Positions 8,974-17,149 of a stretch of 64,000 bases of DNA are shown here, one piece after another (within the stretch, counting starts at the first letter, position 1; every line of letters starts with the position of its first letter). A model generated the notes under the pieces. That model saw only the letters and a program-made list of their open reading frames with translations. It had not been told where the DNA came from and ran no database searches. This DNA is from an uncultured Bacteroidota bacterium (GTDB taxonomy: Bacteria; Bacteroidota; Rhodothermia; Rhodothermales; Salinibacteraceae): assembly GCA_913056185.1 (NCBI GenBank), contig CAJXLV010000004.1:62001-126000 (forward strand), written 5' to 3'. The position numbers and the translations under genes were made by a program.

Positions 8974-10240
8974 CTTCTCCCCCGGCTAAAGCCGGGAGAT
9001 TCTCCTGCGGGCTTCTCTGCCCTGATCCCACGGGTCTGCATCCCTGCCCACCGAAGTGGGTCTTACGCGAACTCGCCGGGTTACACCGCATGTGCGGTCG
9101 ATACCGCACGCCGGTGGGCGAAGCCATCTCGCCAGCTACCTGGGTTGCCCCAGGATGCCTCTTGTTCAAGATATTTCGTGCTCCTACCGCATCTCGATGT
9201 CCTTCAAACGAGCACTCTGGACAGTCGAAGTCTCTGCCGCTGGGCTTATGCCTGTGCTCGCAGTTTGGACACGTCTGAGACGTGTAGGCTTCGGAGGCCC
9301 GCTCTACGGTCATTCCGCGAAGCTGGGCCTTGTATGTGAGCATATGTTCGAATTTCGAGTACGCCCATTGGTGCAAGCGTTGGTTCATCCGGTCCCCGTA
9401 GTCGATTCGCTCTCGGATTCCTGTGAGGTCTCCAACTACGACCGTTCCTACCCGTCTCTCGTGGAGGGTATTCGCAAGCCGCGTCGTGACCTTGTGCAGG
9501 AAATCCTTGATCTGATTTCGGATCTTCTTAGCCTGTCGGTCCTTGGCTCGAACGAGCCGTTTCCAACGCCTGCTTCCTTTCTCTTTGCGGTCGATCTCCG
9601 ACCGCAGGTTTCTCAACGTTCGGTTGTGTTGCCTGCGGAGCGAGCGGAGCCGCCCGCCGTGAACACTGATGTTTTCGCCGCCCTCAACGTAGACCGTCGC
9701 AAGATGCTTCTCGCCAAAGTCGACGCCCACCTTCGTACTTCCCTTCGGCTCTTCATTTTCTTTGACCTTGTACTGACACCGAAGCTCGTACTGGTCGCCG
9801 TCCCAGCCGATCTCAACGCGCTTCGGTTCTTTCTCTGAAGGCCAGTCGATGAGCACTGGATCAGTACCCCGACCATTGGAAAGCCTGAGTACACCGTCGT
9901 CTCGAAGGCGTATCGCGGAGGACTTCCACTGCACCTTGAAGTAGCGCTTCTGCTTGTAGGGCGGACGCAGGCCCTCGTAGTTGCCGTTCTTCCGCTTCTT
10001 GCGCCACGCTTTCAGGCTGTCGTAGAAGCTATCTGCGACGGCTTGTGCAGACTGGCTGTGAAGTCCGTCGAAGCCCTTGCAGTACAGGGTCTGGGCCTGA
10101 CTCTTGGACAGCCAGTAGCCCTGGCGGTCGACGAACCGCCAGTGCCACTTCGCTATCGTGGACCACAGATCCCCGGCCCGACGCGCCAAGGCGTCGAGTT
10201 GGTCTGTGCGGCCCAATTTGAGTTTGCGGGTCAGATACAT
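8918..10240 (-). CDS. tnpB: TnpB-like RNA-guided nuclease of an IS200/IS605 (IS1341-group) element
   Basis: This 440-residue TnpB/OrfB protein starts at ATG 10240 ([14 protein letters not shown]), the standard TnpB N-terminus; the 16 residues upstream are not family-like. TnpB proteins use a transposon-derived guide RNA to cut DNA through a RuvC domain. Seen are the first RuvC Asp in [11 protein letters not shown] (near residue 173), the zinc finger CPNC...CPEC, and the last RuvC Asp in [12 protein letters not shown] (near 349). The middle motif reads [11 protein letters not shown], where the canonical catalytic Glu (..EDL) appears as Gly-Asp, so cleavage activity is uncertain. The frame runs through the element's own right end (position 8970) and stops at 8918 inside antisense yraN, giving a foreign C-terminal tail of about 18 residues. 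No tnpA is present. Confidence 0.88.
   Translation of the reverse strand: MYLTRKLKLGRTDQLDALARRAGDLWSTIAKWHWRFVDRQGYWLSKSQAQTLYCKGFDGLHSQSAQAVADSFYDSLKAWRKKRKNGNYEGLRPPYKQKRYFKVQWKSSAIRLRDDGVLRLSNGRGTDPVLIDWPSEKEPKRVEIGWDGDQYELRCQYKVKENEEPKGSTKVGVDFGEKHLATVYVEGGENISVHGGRLRSLRRQHNRTLRNLRSEIDRKEKGSRRWKRLVRAKDRQAKKIRNQIKDFLHKVTTRLANTLHERRVGTVVVGDLTGIRERIDYGDRMNQRLHQWAYSKFEHMLTYKAQLRGMTVERASEAYTSQTCPNCEHRHKPSGRDFDCPECSFEGHRDAVGARNILNKRHPGATQVAGEMASPTGVRYRPHMRCNPASSRKTHFGGQGCRPVGSGQRSPQENLPALAGGEVNPSRRRFRSGSPPAPRR
8980..8995 (-). repeat. Right-end subterminal hairpin of the tnpB element
   Basis: CCCGGCTAAAGCCGGG forms a perfect 6-bp stem with a 4-base loop, 10 bases inside the end of the element. 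In the TnpB family the 3' end of the gene plus this hairpin forms the scaffold of the guide RNA, and the adjacent flank provides the guide. Here the flank is the 3' end of yraN (antisense). Confidence 0.6.
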
Positions 10241-10422
10241 GCGCAAATACAAAAACCCTCGCGGCTCTCGGCAGGTGGAACTGGGCATAGTAGGCCCGGC
10301 TGCCGATTGCTCACGAGGGCAATCAACACAATCGCACTATGATTTCGGAGTTCCACGTCCGTGTCTATAGGCACGGCAAACGCCGGAAGTGTTCCCGGCT
10401 CACTCCGTTCACCGGACGAGAA

Positions 10423-10702
10423 GAGTCCGTGCTCTGTACACGACAAAACTCACATGACACTTCAATCTTTCGACACAGGTCATTCTGAGTCGCGCAGCGA
10501 CGAAGAATCTCTTCGAGAAGCGGCGAAAGCGGTGCTCAAGTGGCAAGCCGATCCAACTCGTTTCCGCTTCATTCAAAGAGATTCACTCCGAGAGCACTCG
10601 CTACGCAGCGCCTCACTACGCTCGGAATGACGCGGTCGAGGGACGGGAATAGCCGTCTTGTGAAGGCTCGTCCAGCTTTTGTCGTGTACCATGGAGTCCG
10701 TG
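10423..10702. mobile_element. Nested MITE-like element with 9-bp target duplication
   Basis: Direct repeats GAGTCCGTG at 10423-10431 and 10694-10702 flank a 262-base segment. Its ends are imperfect 17-bp inverted repeats sharing GTACACGACAAAA (10436-10448, with its complement at 10677-10689). This looks like a non-autonomous DDE-type insertion with a 9-bp target duplication. It contains no transposase frame; its interior is mostly an imperfect CATTCTGAG palindrome. Removing the insert and one repeat restores a 42-codon open frame from ATG 10339 to TAA 10738, which supports the boundaries. It lies inside the upstream region of the tnpB element. Confidence 0.6.
10482..10631. repeat. Long imperfect palindrome of the CATTCTGAG...GGAATGAC type
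   Basis: The left part reads CATTCTGAGTCGCGCAGCG followed by GAAGAATCTC, and the right part contains GAGATTCACTC and CGCTCGGAATGAC. Together they form an imperfect inverted repeat resembling dispersed REP-like palindromes built on GTCATTCTGAG...AGAATCT that occur in many genomes. It is the interior of the nested element at 10423-10702. The open frame across it is not a credible gene. Confidence 0.5.
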
Positions 10703-10837
10703 TATGTCCCGGCAAATGAGCGGAGCGAATTCACGTAAGTAAAAGCACGGGACCTTTACCGCTCTTCTCGCGCTCTACTCAATACTGTAAGGCCGTCGGC
10801 GCCCCACCGCAGGTTCCGCCAAAAGCCCCACCACGGC

Positions 10838-12832
10838 CTACCGCGCCGCCCGGATGGCGTCCACCGTGTGGGGGGCTTCCAGGCTGGAGGTGTCGCCAAG
10901 GTCGTCGCCGAGATAAGCCGCCCGGATGACACGGCGCATCACCTTGGCGTTGCGCGTCTTGGGCAGCGCGTCGACGAACAGAACCTCGCGGGGCTGGAGG
11001 GGCTTGCCCATTTCGTCGACCACCGTCTGCAGGAGCGCCTCGCGGAGCGCGTCGGTCTCGTCGTAGCCGGGCTCCAGCACCGCGAAGGCGACAATTTCGG
11101 AGCCTTTCACGTCGTGGGGCACCCCGATGGCGGCGCTCTCCGTGACCGCGTCGTGGGCATTGAGCAGCGCCTCAATCTCGGCGGGCCCCAGCCGCTTTCC
11201 GGCCACGTTGATGGTGTCGTCCGAGCGGCCCAGGATGTACCAGCACCCGTCCGCATCGACGGCCGCAAAATCGCCGTGGACCCACGTATCCTCGAAGCGG
11301 TCCCAGTACGCCTCGTGGTAGCGGTCGTCCGCGTCCGGTTCCGTCTCGCCCCAGAAGCCGCGGGTCATGCCGATCCACGGGGTGCGGAGCACAAGCTCGC
11401 CCACCTCGCCCCGGACCGAGCGGCCCTGTTCGTCCACCACGTCGGCGTCCATGCCGGGCACGGGGCCGGAGAAGGCAGCGGGCTTGAGGGGCTGCAGGAA
11501 GTTGCCGCAGAGGATGCCGCCGGAGATTTCGGTGCCGCCGGAGTAGTTGAGGATGGGCTTTTCGCCATTGAGCACCGTGTGGAAGCACCAGCGCCAGGAC
11601 TCCGGGTCCCAGGGGCTGCCGGTGGAACCGATGGCGCGCAGGCTCGACCGGTCCGACGCGGTCACTGGGGCGTCGCCGTGCGTCTTGAGGGCACGGATGA
11701 GGGTGGGCGAGACGCCGAGGTGGGTCACGTCGTGGGCGTCCACCAGGCGCCAGAGGCGGCCGGGGTCGGGGTGGTCGGGCGCGCCGTCGTAGAGCACCAT
11801 GGTCGCGCCGAGGGTGAGGGTGCCAAAGACGAGCCACGGTCCCATCATCCAGCCCATGTCGCTCATCCAGTACATCGTTTCGCCGGGCTTCAGGTCCATC
11901 GGGTGGAACATGTCCTGGGCGGCCTTGACGGGGAAGCCGCAGTGCGTGTGCACCGTGCCCTTGGGCGGGCCGGTGGTGCCGCTGGTGTAAATGATCATCA
12001 GCACGTCCTCCGCGTCGGTGCGGGCAGTGGGGGCCTCCGTGCGGTGTTCCGCCATCACGTCGTCCCAGAAGTGATCGCGGCCGTGCGTCATGGGCACGTC
12101 GTCGCGCCCCTGGTGCCGGTGCACAATCACATGCTCAACGGAGGGGCACTGGGCCACAGCCGCGTCCGCTGTTTCCTTCATATCGATCGCGCGGCCCCGT
12201 CGCGCGAAGCCGTCGGCGGTAAAGAGGGCCGTGGCGCCGGCGCCCTGCAGGCGGGTCACGAGAGCGCCCACGCCATAGCCGCTGAAGAGCGGAAGCAGGA
12301 CGCCCCCGATCTTGGCAATGGCCAGAAACGCGACCACAATCTCGGGCGTCATCGGCATGTAGAGGCCAATGCGGTCGCCCTGGCCCAGGCCCATGTCGCG
12401 AAGAGCATTCGCGCAGCGCCCCACGCGCCGGTGAAGCTCGCCGTACGTCAGCGTTTTCGTATCGCCGTCTTCTCCCTCCCAGCGCAGGGCTGAGCGAGTC
12501 TCCACCGGGGTTCCCTGCCACTTGTCGAGCAGGTTATGCACAATATTCATTTTTCCGTCCACGCACCACGTGGGGCGTTCGGGGCCGTCGGAGAGGTCGA
12601 CGACCTGCTCGTACTCGCGGTAGAATTCAAGATCCAGGTCCGCCAGCACCGCGTCCCAGAACCAGGCAGGATCCGCCGTGGAGCGGCTGTGAAGAGCGTC
12701 CAGGTTCGGGATACCGTGGCGGTCCATGAAGCGGCGCAGGTTCGAAGCTGCGACCACCTCCGGATCAGGGGTCCAGGCAACTTCTTGATGAAACGGAAAT
12801 GAAGACGAGGGGGCAGGCACCGAGGCAGGCAT
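10838..12832 (-). CDS. AMP-forming acyl-CoA synthetase (acetyl-CoA synthetase-like)
   Basis: This 664-residue member of the ANL adenylating superfamily activates a carboxylate to its acyl-CoA through an acyl-AMP. The N-terminal 100 residues resemble the acetyl-CoA synthetase N domain. The P-loop IIYTSGTTGPPKGTVHTH lies near residue 285, the A5-type motif NYSGGTEISGG near 430, the hinge motif LGRSDDTINVAGKRLGPAEI near 545, and the C-terminal catalytic Lys region LPKTRNAKVMRRVIR near 628. In acetyl-CoA synthetases the last motif usually reads SGK and its Lys is acetylation-regulated; here it reads NAK. The exact substrate (acetate, propionate or another short acid) cannot be fixed. It is divergent from ftsH. 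Confidence 0.88.
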   Translation of the reverse strand: MPASVPAPSSSFPFHQEVAWTPDPEVVAASNLRRFMDRHGIPNLDALHSRSTADPAWFWDAVLADLDLEFYREYEQVVDLSDGPERPTWCVDGKMNIVHNLLDKWQGTPVETRSALRWEGEDGDTKTLTYGELHRRVGRCANALRDMGLGQGDRIGLYMPMTPEIVVAFLAIAKIGGVLLPLFSGYGVGALVTRLQGAGATALFTADGFARRGRAIDMKETADAAVAQCPSVEHVIVHRHQGRDDVPMTHGRDHFWDDVMAEHRTEAPTARTDAEDVLMIIYTSGTTGPPKGTVHTHCGFPVKAAQDMFHPMDLKPGETMYWMSDMGWMMGPWLVFGTLTLGATMVLYDGAPDHPDPGRLWRLVDAHDVTHLGVSPTLIRALKTHGDAPVTASDRSSLRAIGSTGSPWDPESWRWCFHTVLNGEKPILNYSGGTEISGGILCGNFLQPLKPAAFSGPVPGMDADVVDEQGRSVRGEVGELVLRTPWIGMTRGFWGETEPDADDRYHEAYWDRFEDTWVHGDFAAVDADGCWYILGRSDDTINVAGKRLGPAEIEALLNAHDAVTESAAIGVPHDVKGSEIVAFAVLEPGYDETDALREALLQTVVDEMGKPLQPREVLFVDALPKTRNAKVMRRVIRAAYLGDDLGDTSSLEAPHTVDAIRAAR

Positions 12833-13137
12833 GGGCGCAGGGGAGAGGGAGAAGAACTGCTGAGCAAGCGTACGGAAGCGGTTCCAGAGAGGCGCTTACA
12901 CAATAATCCACACCGGCCGACAGACGCAACCGATGGGGACGGATCCATTTCCGAAACGTCCGTGTAACGAACCTTCTGTTCAAAAAAAGAACCTGTGTGG
13001 GGGGGGATTGTGGGACACAATCCCCTTCTACGGATGTATGACAGAATGCCCGAAATGACAAGCCGGGGTCCAGCAGATGCCAGTGGTGCGCCTGATCGGG
13101 TGATCCTCGATGTTCGTTCCCAATGAGTTGAGTTGAC
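12833..13137. other. Divergent intergenic region between acyl-CoA synthetase and ftsH
   Basis: These 305 bases contain no credible gene. They hold a short AT-rich stretch, GTTCAAAAAAAGAAC (12978-12992), which is an inverted repeat of GTTC, and the strong hairpin at 13003-13025. Both genes presumably take their promoters from here. No CIRCE element (TTAGCACTC-N9-GAGTGCTAA) is seen upstream of ftsH. Confidence 0.5.
13003..13025 (+). promoter_or_regulatory. Perfect 10-bp hairpin upstream of ftsH
   Basis: GGGGATTGTG-GGA-CACAATCCCC forms a perfect 10-bp stem with a 3-base loop, 113 bases before the ftsH start. It is not followed by a T tract, so a simple terminator is unlikely. It could be an operator or a 5' UTR structure. 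Confidence 0.4.
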
Positions 13138-15138
13138 GTGGCTGACCAGAATCCTCAAAGCAATAAGAATAGCGGATCCGGGATGACGGGGGGGTCGCCC
13201 TCGGGCGCCGGTCGAGGGCGCCTCATCATCTGGGTGATTTTTGGGACGCTCCTTGCGCTGTGGGCGTACAGCTACTGGGGCATGGGGCCGTCCGGGGGGG
13301 AACGCATCCCATACAGCGAATTTCGCATCCAGCTCCAGAACGAAAATGTGGAGCGCGTAGTGGTGGAAGGCAATACCATCAATGGCGAGCTGAAATCCCA
13401 GGCCAGCAAATCGACGTCGGAAGGGGGCTCGGTCGAATATCAGAAGTTTGTGACGTACCTGCCCTCGTTCGGCGACGAGAAGTTGATGGAGCGGCTGGAA
13501 GCCCAGAATGTGGAGGTCATCACCGAGCCGCAGAGCAGCTTTCCGTGGGGCCTGGTGATTATGGGCCTCCTGCCGGTGCTCTTGCTTTTCGGTGTGGGGT
13601 ACATCTTTCTCCGCCGTATGCAATCGCAGGGACAGGGGCTCTTCTCGGTGCGCCAGAGCAAGGCCCAGCTCTACGACAAGGACGAGGAGACCACCACCTT
13701 TGGCGACGTGGCCGGGGCCGACAGTGCCAAGGAAGAGCTGCGCGAGATTATCAAGTTCTTGAAGAATCCGCAGCGCTTTGAAGGGCTGGGTGGAAAGGTG
13801 CCCCGAGGCGTCTTGCTGGTGGGGCCGCCGGGCACCGGGAAAACCCTGCTTGCCCGGGCTGTGGCCGGTGAGGCGGACGTTCCCTTCTTCAGTGTATCGG
13901 GCTCGGACTTCATGGAGATGTTTGTCGGGGTTGGGGCCTCTCGCGTGCGAGACATGTTTGAGGAGGCCAAGGACACGTCTCCCGCCATCATCTTCATCGA
14001 TGAGCTCGATTCCATTGGGCGCAAGCGTGGGGCGGGCCTGGGCGGCGGCAACGACGAGCGCGAACAGACCCTCAACCAGTTGCTCTCGGAGCTGGACGGG
14101 TTTGAGGAGAACGAGGGAATTGTGGTGATGGCCGCGACCAACCGGCCCGACATCCTCGATTCCGCCCTTACGCGCCCTGGTCGGTTTGACCGTCAGATTA
14201 CGGTGGACCTGCCCACGCAGAAGGCGCGATACGAAATCCTGAAGATCCACGCACGCAACAAGCCGCTCTCCGAGGAGATTGACCTGGAGGAAATTGCCCG
14301 CAGCACGCCTGGCTTCAGCGGGGCCGATCTGGAAAATCTGCTGAATGAGGCGGCTCTCCTTGCGGGGCGGCACGAGCATACCTCCATCCGCCACAGCGAC
14401 ATCGAGGAAGCCCGCGACAAGGTCATGATGGGCCTGAAGCGCGAGGGCATGGTGCTCGATGAGGAAGAAAAGCAACTGCTGGCCTACCACGAGGCGGGGC
14501 ATGCCATTGTGGCGGCGGACCTTCCCCACGCTGACCCCATCCACAAGGTCACCATTGTCCCGCGGGGGCAAGCCATGGGCGTCACGCAGCAGCTGCCGGA
14601 AAAGGACAAGTACCTGTACCGCCTCGACTACCTGCTCGATCGCCTCGCTGTGATCATGGGGGGGCGGGCGGCAGAGGAAATTATCTTCAATACCGCCACC
14701 AGTGGGGCGGAGAATGATCTGAAACAGGTGCGCAAGATGGCGCGCAAGATGGTGCTGGACTGGGGCATGGGCAAGACGTTTAAGCACATTTCACTGGGCG
14801 AAGATCAGGGGAACGTGTTCCTGGGCGAAGAGCTTGCCAAGGGGCGTGAATACAGCGATCAGACGGCGCGAGAGGTGGACGAAGAGATCCGCCGTATCAC
14901 GGAAGACGCGTTCCAGCGCGCGGTGGATACCCTCAACGAAAATCGAGATGCCTTCGACCGACTGGCGGCGATGCTCATCGAGCGGGAGGAGGTGCCCGGC
15001 AAGGATGTCCTGCAGCTGGTTGGGGACGAGGCGGAGGACGTAGAGCATCTTCCGGCCACCAACGGTGAGGTTGCGTCCGGGGACATGACGCCGGACGGAG
15101 CCGACGTGCTGCAGGACGATGATTCGTCTGAAGAGTAG
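13138..15138 (+). CDS. ftsH: ATP-dependent zinc metalloprotease FtsH
   Basis: FtsH is the membrane-anchored AAA+ protease that degrades misassembled membrane proteins and selected regulators. The 666-residue protein has membrane helices at about residues 25-45 and 138-158 around a periplasmic domain. The AAA module has Walker [14 protein letters not shown] (near 231), Walker [12 protein letters not shown] (near 290) and the second region of homology around [19 protein letters not shown]. The protease zinc site [11 protein letters not shown] has its first His near 451. The start is GTG at 13138 (VADQNPQ...), as no ATG fits. The C-terminal tail after residue 620 is strongly acidic ([14 protein letters not shown]). 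msrB follows after 68 bases. Confidence 0.97.
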   Translation: MADQNPQSNKNSGSGMTGGSPSGAGRGRLIIWVIFGTLLALWAYSYWGMGPSGGERIPYSEFRIQLQNENVERVVVEGNTINGELKSQASKSTSEGGSVEYQKFVTYLPSFGDEKLMERLEAQNVEVITEPQSSFPWGLVIMGLLPVLLLFGVGYIFLRRMQSQGQGLFSVRQSKAQLYDKDEETTTFGDVAGADSAKEELREIIKFLKNPQRFEGLGGKVPRGVLLVGPPGTGKTLLARAVAGEADVPFFSVSGSDFMEMFVGVGASRVRDMFEEAKDTSPAIIFIDELDSIGRKRGAGLGGGNDEREQTLNQLLSELDGFEENEGIVVMAATNRPDILDSALTRPGRFDRQITVDLPTQKARYEILKIHARNKPLSEEIDLEEIARSTPGFSGADLENLLNEAALLAGRHEHTSIRHSDIEEARDKVMMGLKREGMVLDEEEKQLLAYHEAGHAIVAADLPHADPIHKVTIVPRGQAMGVTQQLPEKDKYLYRLDYLLDRLAVIMGGRAAEEIIFNTATSGAENDLKQVRKMARKMVLDWGMGKTFKHISLGEDQGNVFLGEELAKGREYSDQTAREVDEEIRRITEDAFQRAVDTLNENRDAFDRLAAMLIEREEVPGKDVLQLVGDEAEDVEHLPATNGEVASGDMTPDGADVLQDDDSSEE

Positions 15139-15206
15139 CGTCTCTTCACTGAAGAGCCCCTTTCCATTCCGCACTCTCTCCCACTCACCTCGAGACTGGA
15201 ACTGCC

Positions 15207-15641
15207 ATGGCCAACGTGGACCGCGATCGTCCCTCGGATGCATCCCTGCGCGAGACCCTGACGGAGGAGCAGTACTACGTCACACAGGAGGCAGGCACCG
15301 AGCGGGCTTTTACTGGAAAGTACTGGGACTACAAAGGAGAGGGAACGTACCGCTGCGTGGTCTGTGACGCTCCCCTTTTCGACTCCGATACGAAATTTGA
15401 GTCGGGCACGGGGTGGCCCAGCTTTTACGACGTTGTGGAGGCGGGCACTGTGGAGCTAAAAGCCGACCACAGCCTGGGCATGCGCCGCACCGAAGCGGCG
15501 TGCGCGAACTGTGGAGCGCACCTCGGGCATCTGTTCGAGGACGGACCGGAGCCGACGGGGAAGCGTTACTGCATCAACTCTGCGGCGCTGGACTTTGAGG
15601 AGCGCGACGGCGGTGGCGCTTCTGCGGACCCTTCGGCGTAG
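15207..15641 (+). CDS. msrB: Peptide-methionine (R)-S-oxide reductase MsrB
   Basis: MsrB reduces methionine-R-sulfoxide in oxidised proteins. The 144-residue protein has the zinc-binding pairs CVVCDAPLF (near residue 51) and [12 protein letters not shown] (near 98), and the catalytic [11 protein letters not shown] (Cys near 121). The [11 protein letters not shown] substrate-binding motif is at about 68. All key residues are present, and the ATG at 15207 gives a normal family length. It lies just downstream of ftsH on the same strand, so both may belong to a protein-quality-control transcript. Confidence 0.96.
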   Translation: MANVDRDRPSDASLRETLTEEQYYVTQEAGTERAFTGKYWDYKGEGTYRCVVCDAPLFDSDTKFESGTGWPSFYDVVEAGTVELKADHSLGMRRTEAACANCGAHLGHLFEDGPEPTGKRYCINSAALDFEERDGGGASADPSA

Positions 15642-15827
15642 CGAGGGAAACGCGGCCTCGTCGGGACGGGCGTGCACTGTGTGCCAACCGCCATTCCTCG
15701 ATGTTGGCGCCTCATTCCTCTTCATTTGAAATTCGACCCCCCATCGGGCAACTTTTGCGGCCTCAGTAGCTTACATGTAGCCGACCAAGACGAACTGAGC
15801 GTGCTGAGAACCCCGCACGTACTGCCC

Positions 15828-15910
15828 GGGTCGGTAGCGAAGTGGCCAAACGCAGCAGACTGTAAATCTGCCGGCTTATGCCTTCGGAGGTTCGAATCCT
15901 CCCCGGCCCA
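15828..15910 (+). tRNA. tRNA-Tyr (GTA)
   Basis: This 83-base class II tRNA has acceptor arms GGGTCGG / CCGGCCC with one G-U pair and A73. The anticodon loop CTGTAAA carries anticodon GTA at 15862-15864, and a long variable arm and TTCGAAT T-loop are present. CCA is not encoded. It is the first of a four-tRNA cluster. Confidence 0.95.
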
Positions 15911-15924
15911 CAACCCAACGCGCA

Positions 15925-15956
15925 GTCCCCAACGATGCCAGTCCCCAACGATGCCA
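15925..15956 (+). repeat. 16-bp tandem duplication between tRNA-Tyr and tRNA-Gly
   Basis: GTCCCCAACGATGCCA is repeated twice in direct tandem in the tRNA spacer. It is probably a replication-slippage product, and no function is suggested. Confidence 0.7.
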
Positions 15957-15988
15957 GTCCGCGGGCGGTTGCGCCTGCGCGATTGCTT

Positions 15989-16062
<74 letters not shown>

Positions 16063-16129
16063 GTGTACACGTTCGAGGCGTAGATTGCTTTCTGACACTG
16101 CCCTCCGAATGTATCGCCGCCGATGTATC

Positions 16130-16201
16130 GCCGCCTTAGCTCAGTGGTAGAGCACATCCATGGTAAGGATGGGGTCCCCGGTTCGAGTCCGGGAGGCGGC
16201 T
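16130..16201 (+). tRNA. tRNA-Thr (GGT)
   Basis: This 72-base tRNA has acceptor stem GCCGCCT / AGGCGGC with T73. The anticodon loop ATGGTAA carries GGT at 16162-16164. Its first bases are part of a short tandem duplication with the upstream spacer (ATGTATCGCCGCC occurs twice). CCA is not encoded. Confidence 0.94.
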
Positions 16202-16276
16202 CTGTTCTCCGCAGACTCAGCTGGCACAGGAGGCTCCGCAAGGGCCGTTAGAGTGTTGGGGATGCGCGAAGGAGCT

Positions 16277-16308
16277 GCACCCCCTTCGGCGTTAGTCGGG
16301 GGGGGTGC
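16277..16308 (+). other. Stem-loop between tRNA-Thr and tRNA-fMet
   Basis: GCACCCCC at 16277-16284 pairs with GGGGGTGC at 16301-16308 across a 16-base loop. There is no T tract. It may aid processing or termination between the tRNA genes, but the evidence is only the pairing. Confidence 0.35.
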
Positions 16309-16377
16309 CAAAAGAATGTGAAGACGGAGCGGCCAGGAACATCGCCCCTGCCGCTGGGTACGAGGTTCTACAATTAT

Positions 16378-16449
<72 letters not shown>

Positions 16450-16469
16450 CTATTTTATTTCGAACGCCG

Positions 16470-16500
16470 ACGGCTCCGTCTTGCACGGAGCCGTTTTTTT
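16470..16500 (+). terminator. Rho-independent terminator after the tRNA cluster
   Basis: ACGGCTCCGT-CTTGC-ACGGAGCCGT forms a perfect 10-bp stem with a 5-base loop, followed by a run of seven T. It ends the tRNA transcript 20 bases after tRNA-fMet. Confidence 0.95.
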
Positions 16501-16555
16501 GTTGGAGTCCCCCAGTTGACGCCCTTCAGTTCTCTGGTACGGATTGGCCCGCATC

Positions 16556-16996
16556 GTGACTGCTCCCCCTTCCCCGCAGACTGACGACGAGGCCCAGGCA
16601 CTTTTGCTCTTTGACGGGGTCTGTACCCTTTGCAACCAGTTTGTGAACGTCGTTCTCGACGCTGATTCGTCCGGGTATTTTCTCCTCGGTGCCCTTCAGT
16701 CCGAGGAGGCCCAGCCCTACCTGGAGTCGTTTGGGGTGGATCCGGACGCCCTTGATTCGGTGGTCTTGATTGAGAAGGGACGCCTCTACACGCACTCGAC
16801 GGCGGCCCTGCGCGTATGCCGCCGCCTGGATGCTCCGTGGCCGCTGCTCTCTGTCTTTTTGGCGGTGCCGCGTCCGGTGCGGGATTTTGTGTATGACATC
16901 ATCGCGGAGCATCGCTACGACTGGTTTGGCACACGGGACGAGTGCCGGCTGCCCACGCCGGATGTGCGGGCGCGGTTCTTGGAGGACCCGGCGTAG
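16556..16996 (+). CDS. DCC-family (DUF393) thiol-disulfide oxidoreductase-like protein
   Basis: This protein of about 146 residues belongs to the DUF393/YuxK group named for its N-terminal DxxCxxC motif, seen here as LLFDGVCTLCNQFVN about 20 residues in. The two Cys suggest a redox role, but the physiological substrate is unknown. The body is mixed alpha/beta, and the usual YDWFG motif lies near the C-terminus. The start is uncertain: GTG at 16556 is preferred, TTG at 16544 is the alternative, and neither has a clear ribosome-binding site. It stands alone between the tRNA terminator and a convergent gene. Confidence 0.88.
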   Translation: MTAPPSPQTDDEAQALLLFDGVCTLCNQFVNVVLDADSSGYFLLGALQSEEAQPYLESFGVDPDALDSVVLIEKGRLYTHSTAALRVCRRLDAPWPLLSVFLAVPRPVRDFVYDIIAEHRYDWFGTRDECRLPTPDVRARFLEDPA

Positions 16997-17149
16997 CGGT
17001 CGGGAGGGGGCGGCCTCGGTGCACGAGAGGGACACCCGCACGGCCGCGGCGAGCTGGACCCTGCTCGTACTGGGCAGCGCGCAAGGAGGACGCGCAGGAC
17101 TCCTGGCTCTCACGCCGAGCCCAAACGCTCCGCATTCGCCAGGAGAGTG

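Larger units (their letters stand above)
8970..10790 (-). mobile_element. IS200/IS605-type (IS1341 group) tnpB transposon
   Basis: The element is bounded on the + strand by TTGACTTCTCCCC plus a hairpin (CCCGGCTAAAGCCGGG, 8980-8995) and by CTCAATACT-GTAA at 10778-10790. In tnpB orientation it starts after TTAC with AGTATTGAG and ends in GGGGAGAAGTCAA. Two short derivatives with the same ends (6578-6640 and 61036-61099) define the termini independently. TTAC just outside the left end matches the kind of tetranucleotide target used by IS608-like elements. There are no terminal inverted repeats, only subterminal hairpins, as expected for this family. A second element is nested in the region upstream of tnpB. 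Confidence 0.8.

Noticed and set aside
10361-10630. An 89-codon plus-strand frame upstream of tnpB
   Set aside because: It spans the boundary of the nested element and the CATTCTGAG palindrome; its sequence is explained by the repeat.
8970-10790. Missing tnpA hidden near tnpB
   Set aside because: No frame with the HUH or catalytic Tyr motif of IS200-type TnpA is visible in or beside the element; the divergent 42-codon reconstructed ORF is too short.
12547-14787. A 746-codon minus-strand frame across the ftsH locus
   Set aside because: It covers ftsH in antisense and part of the acyl-CoA synthetase in another frame, with no family similarity.
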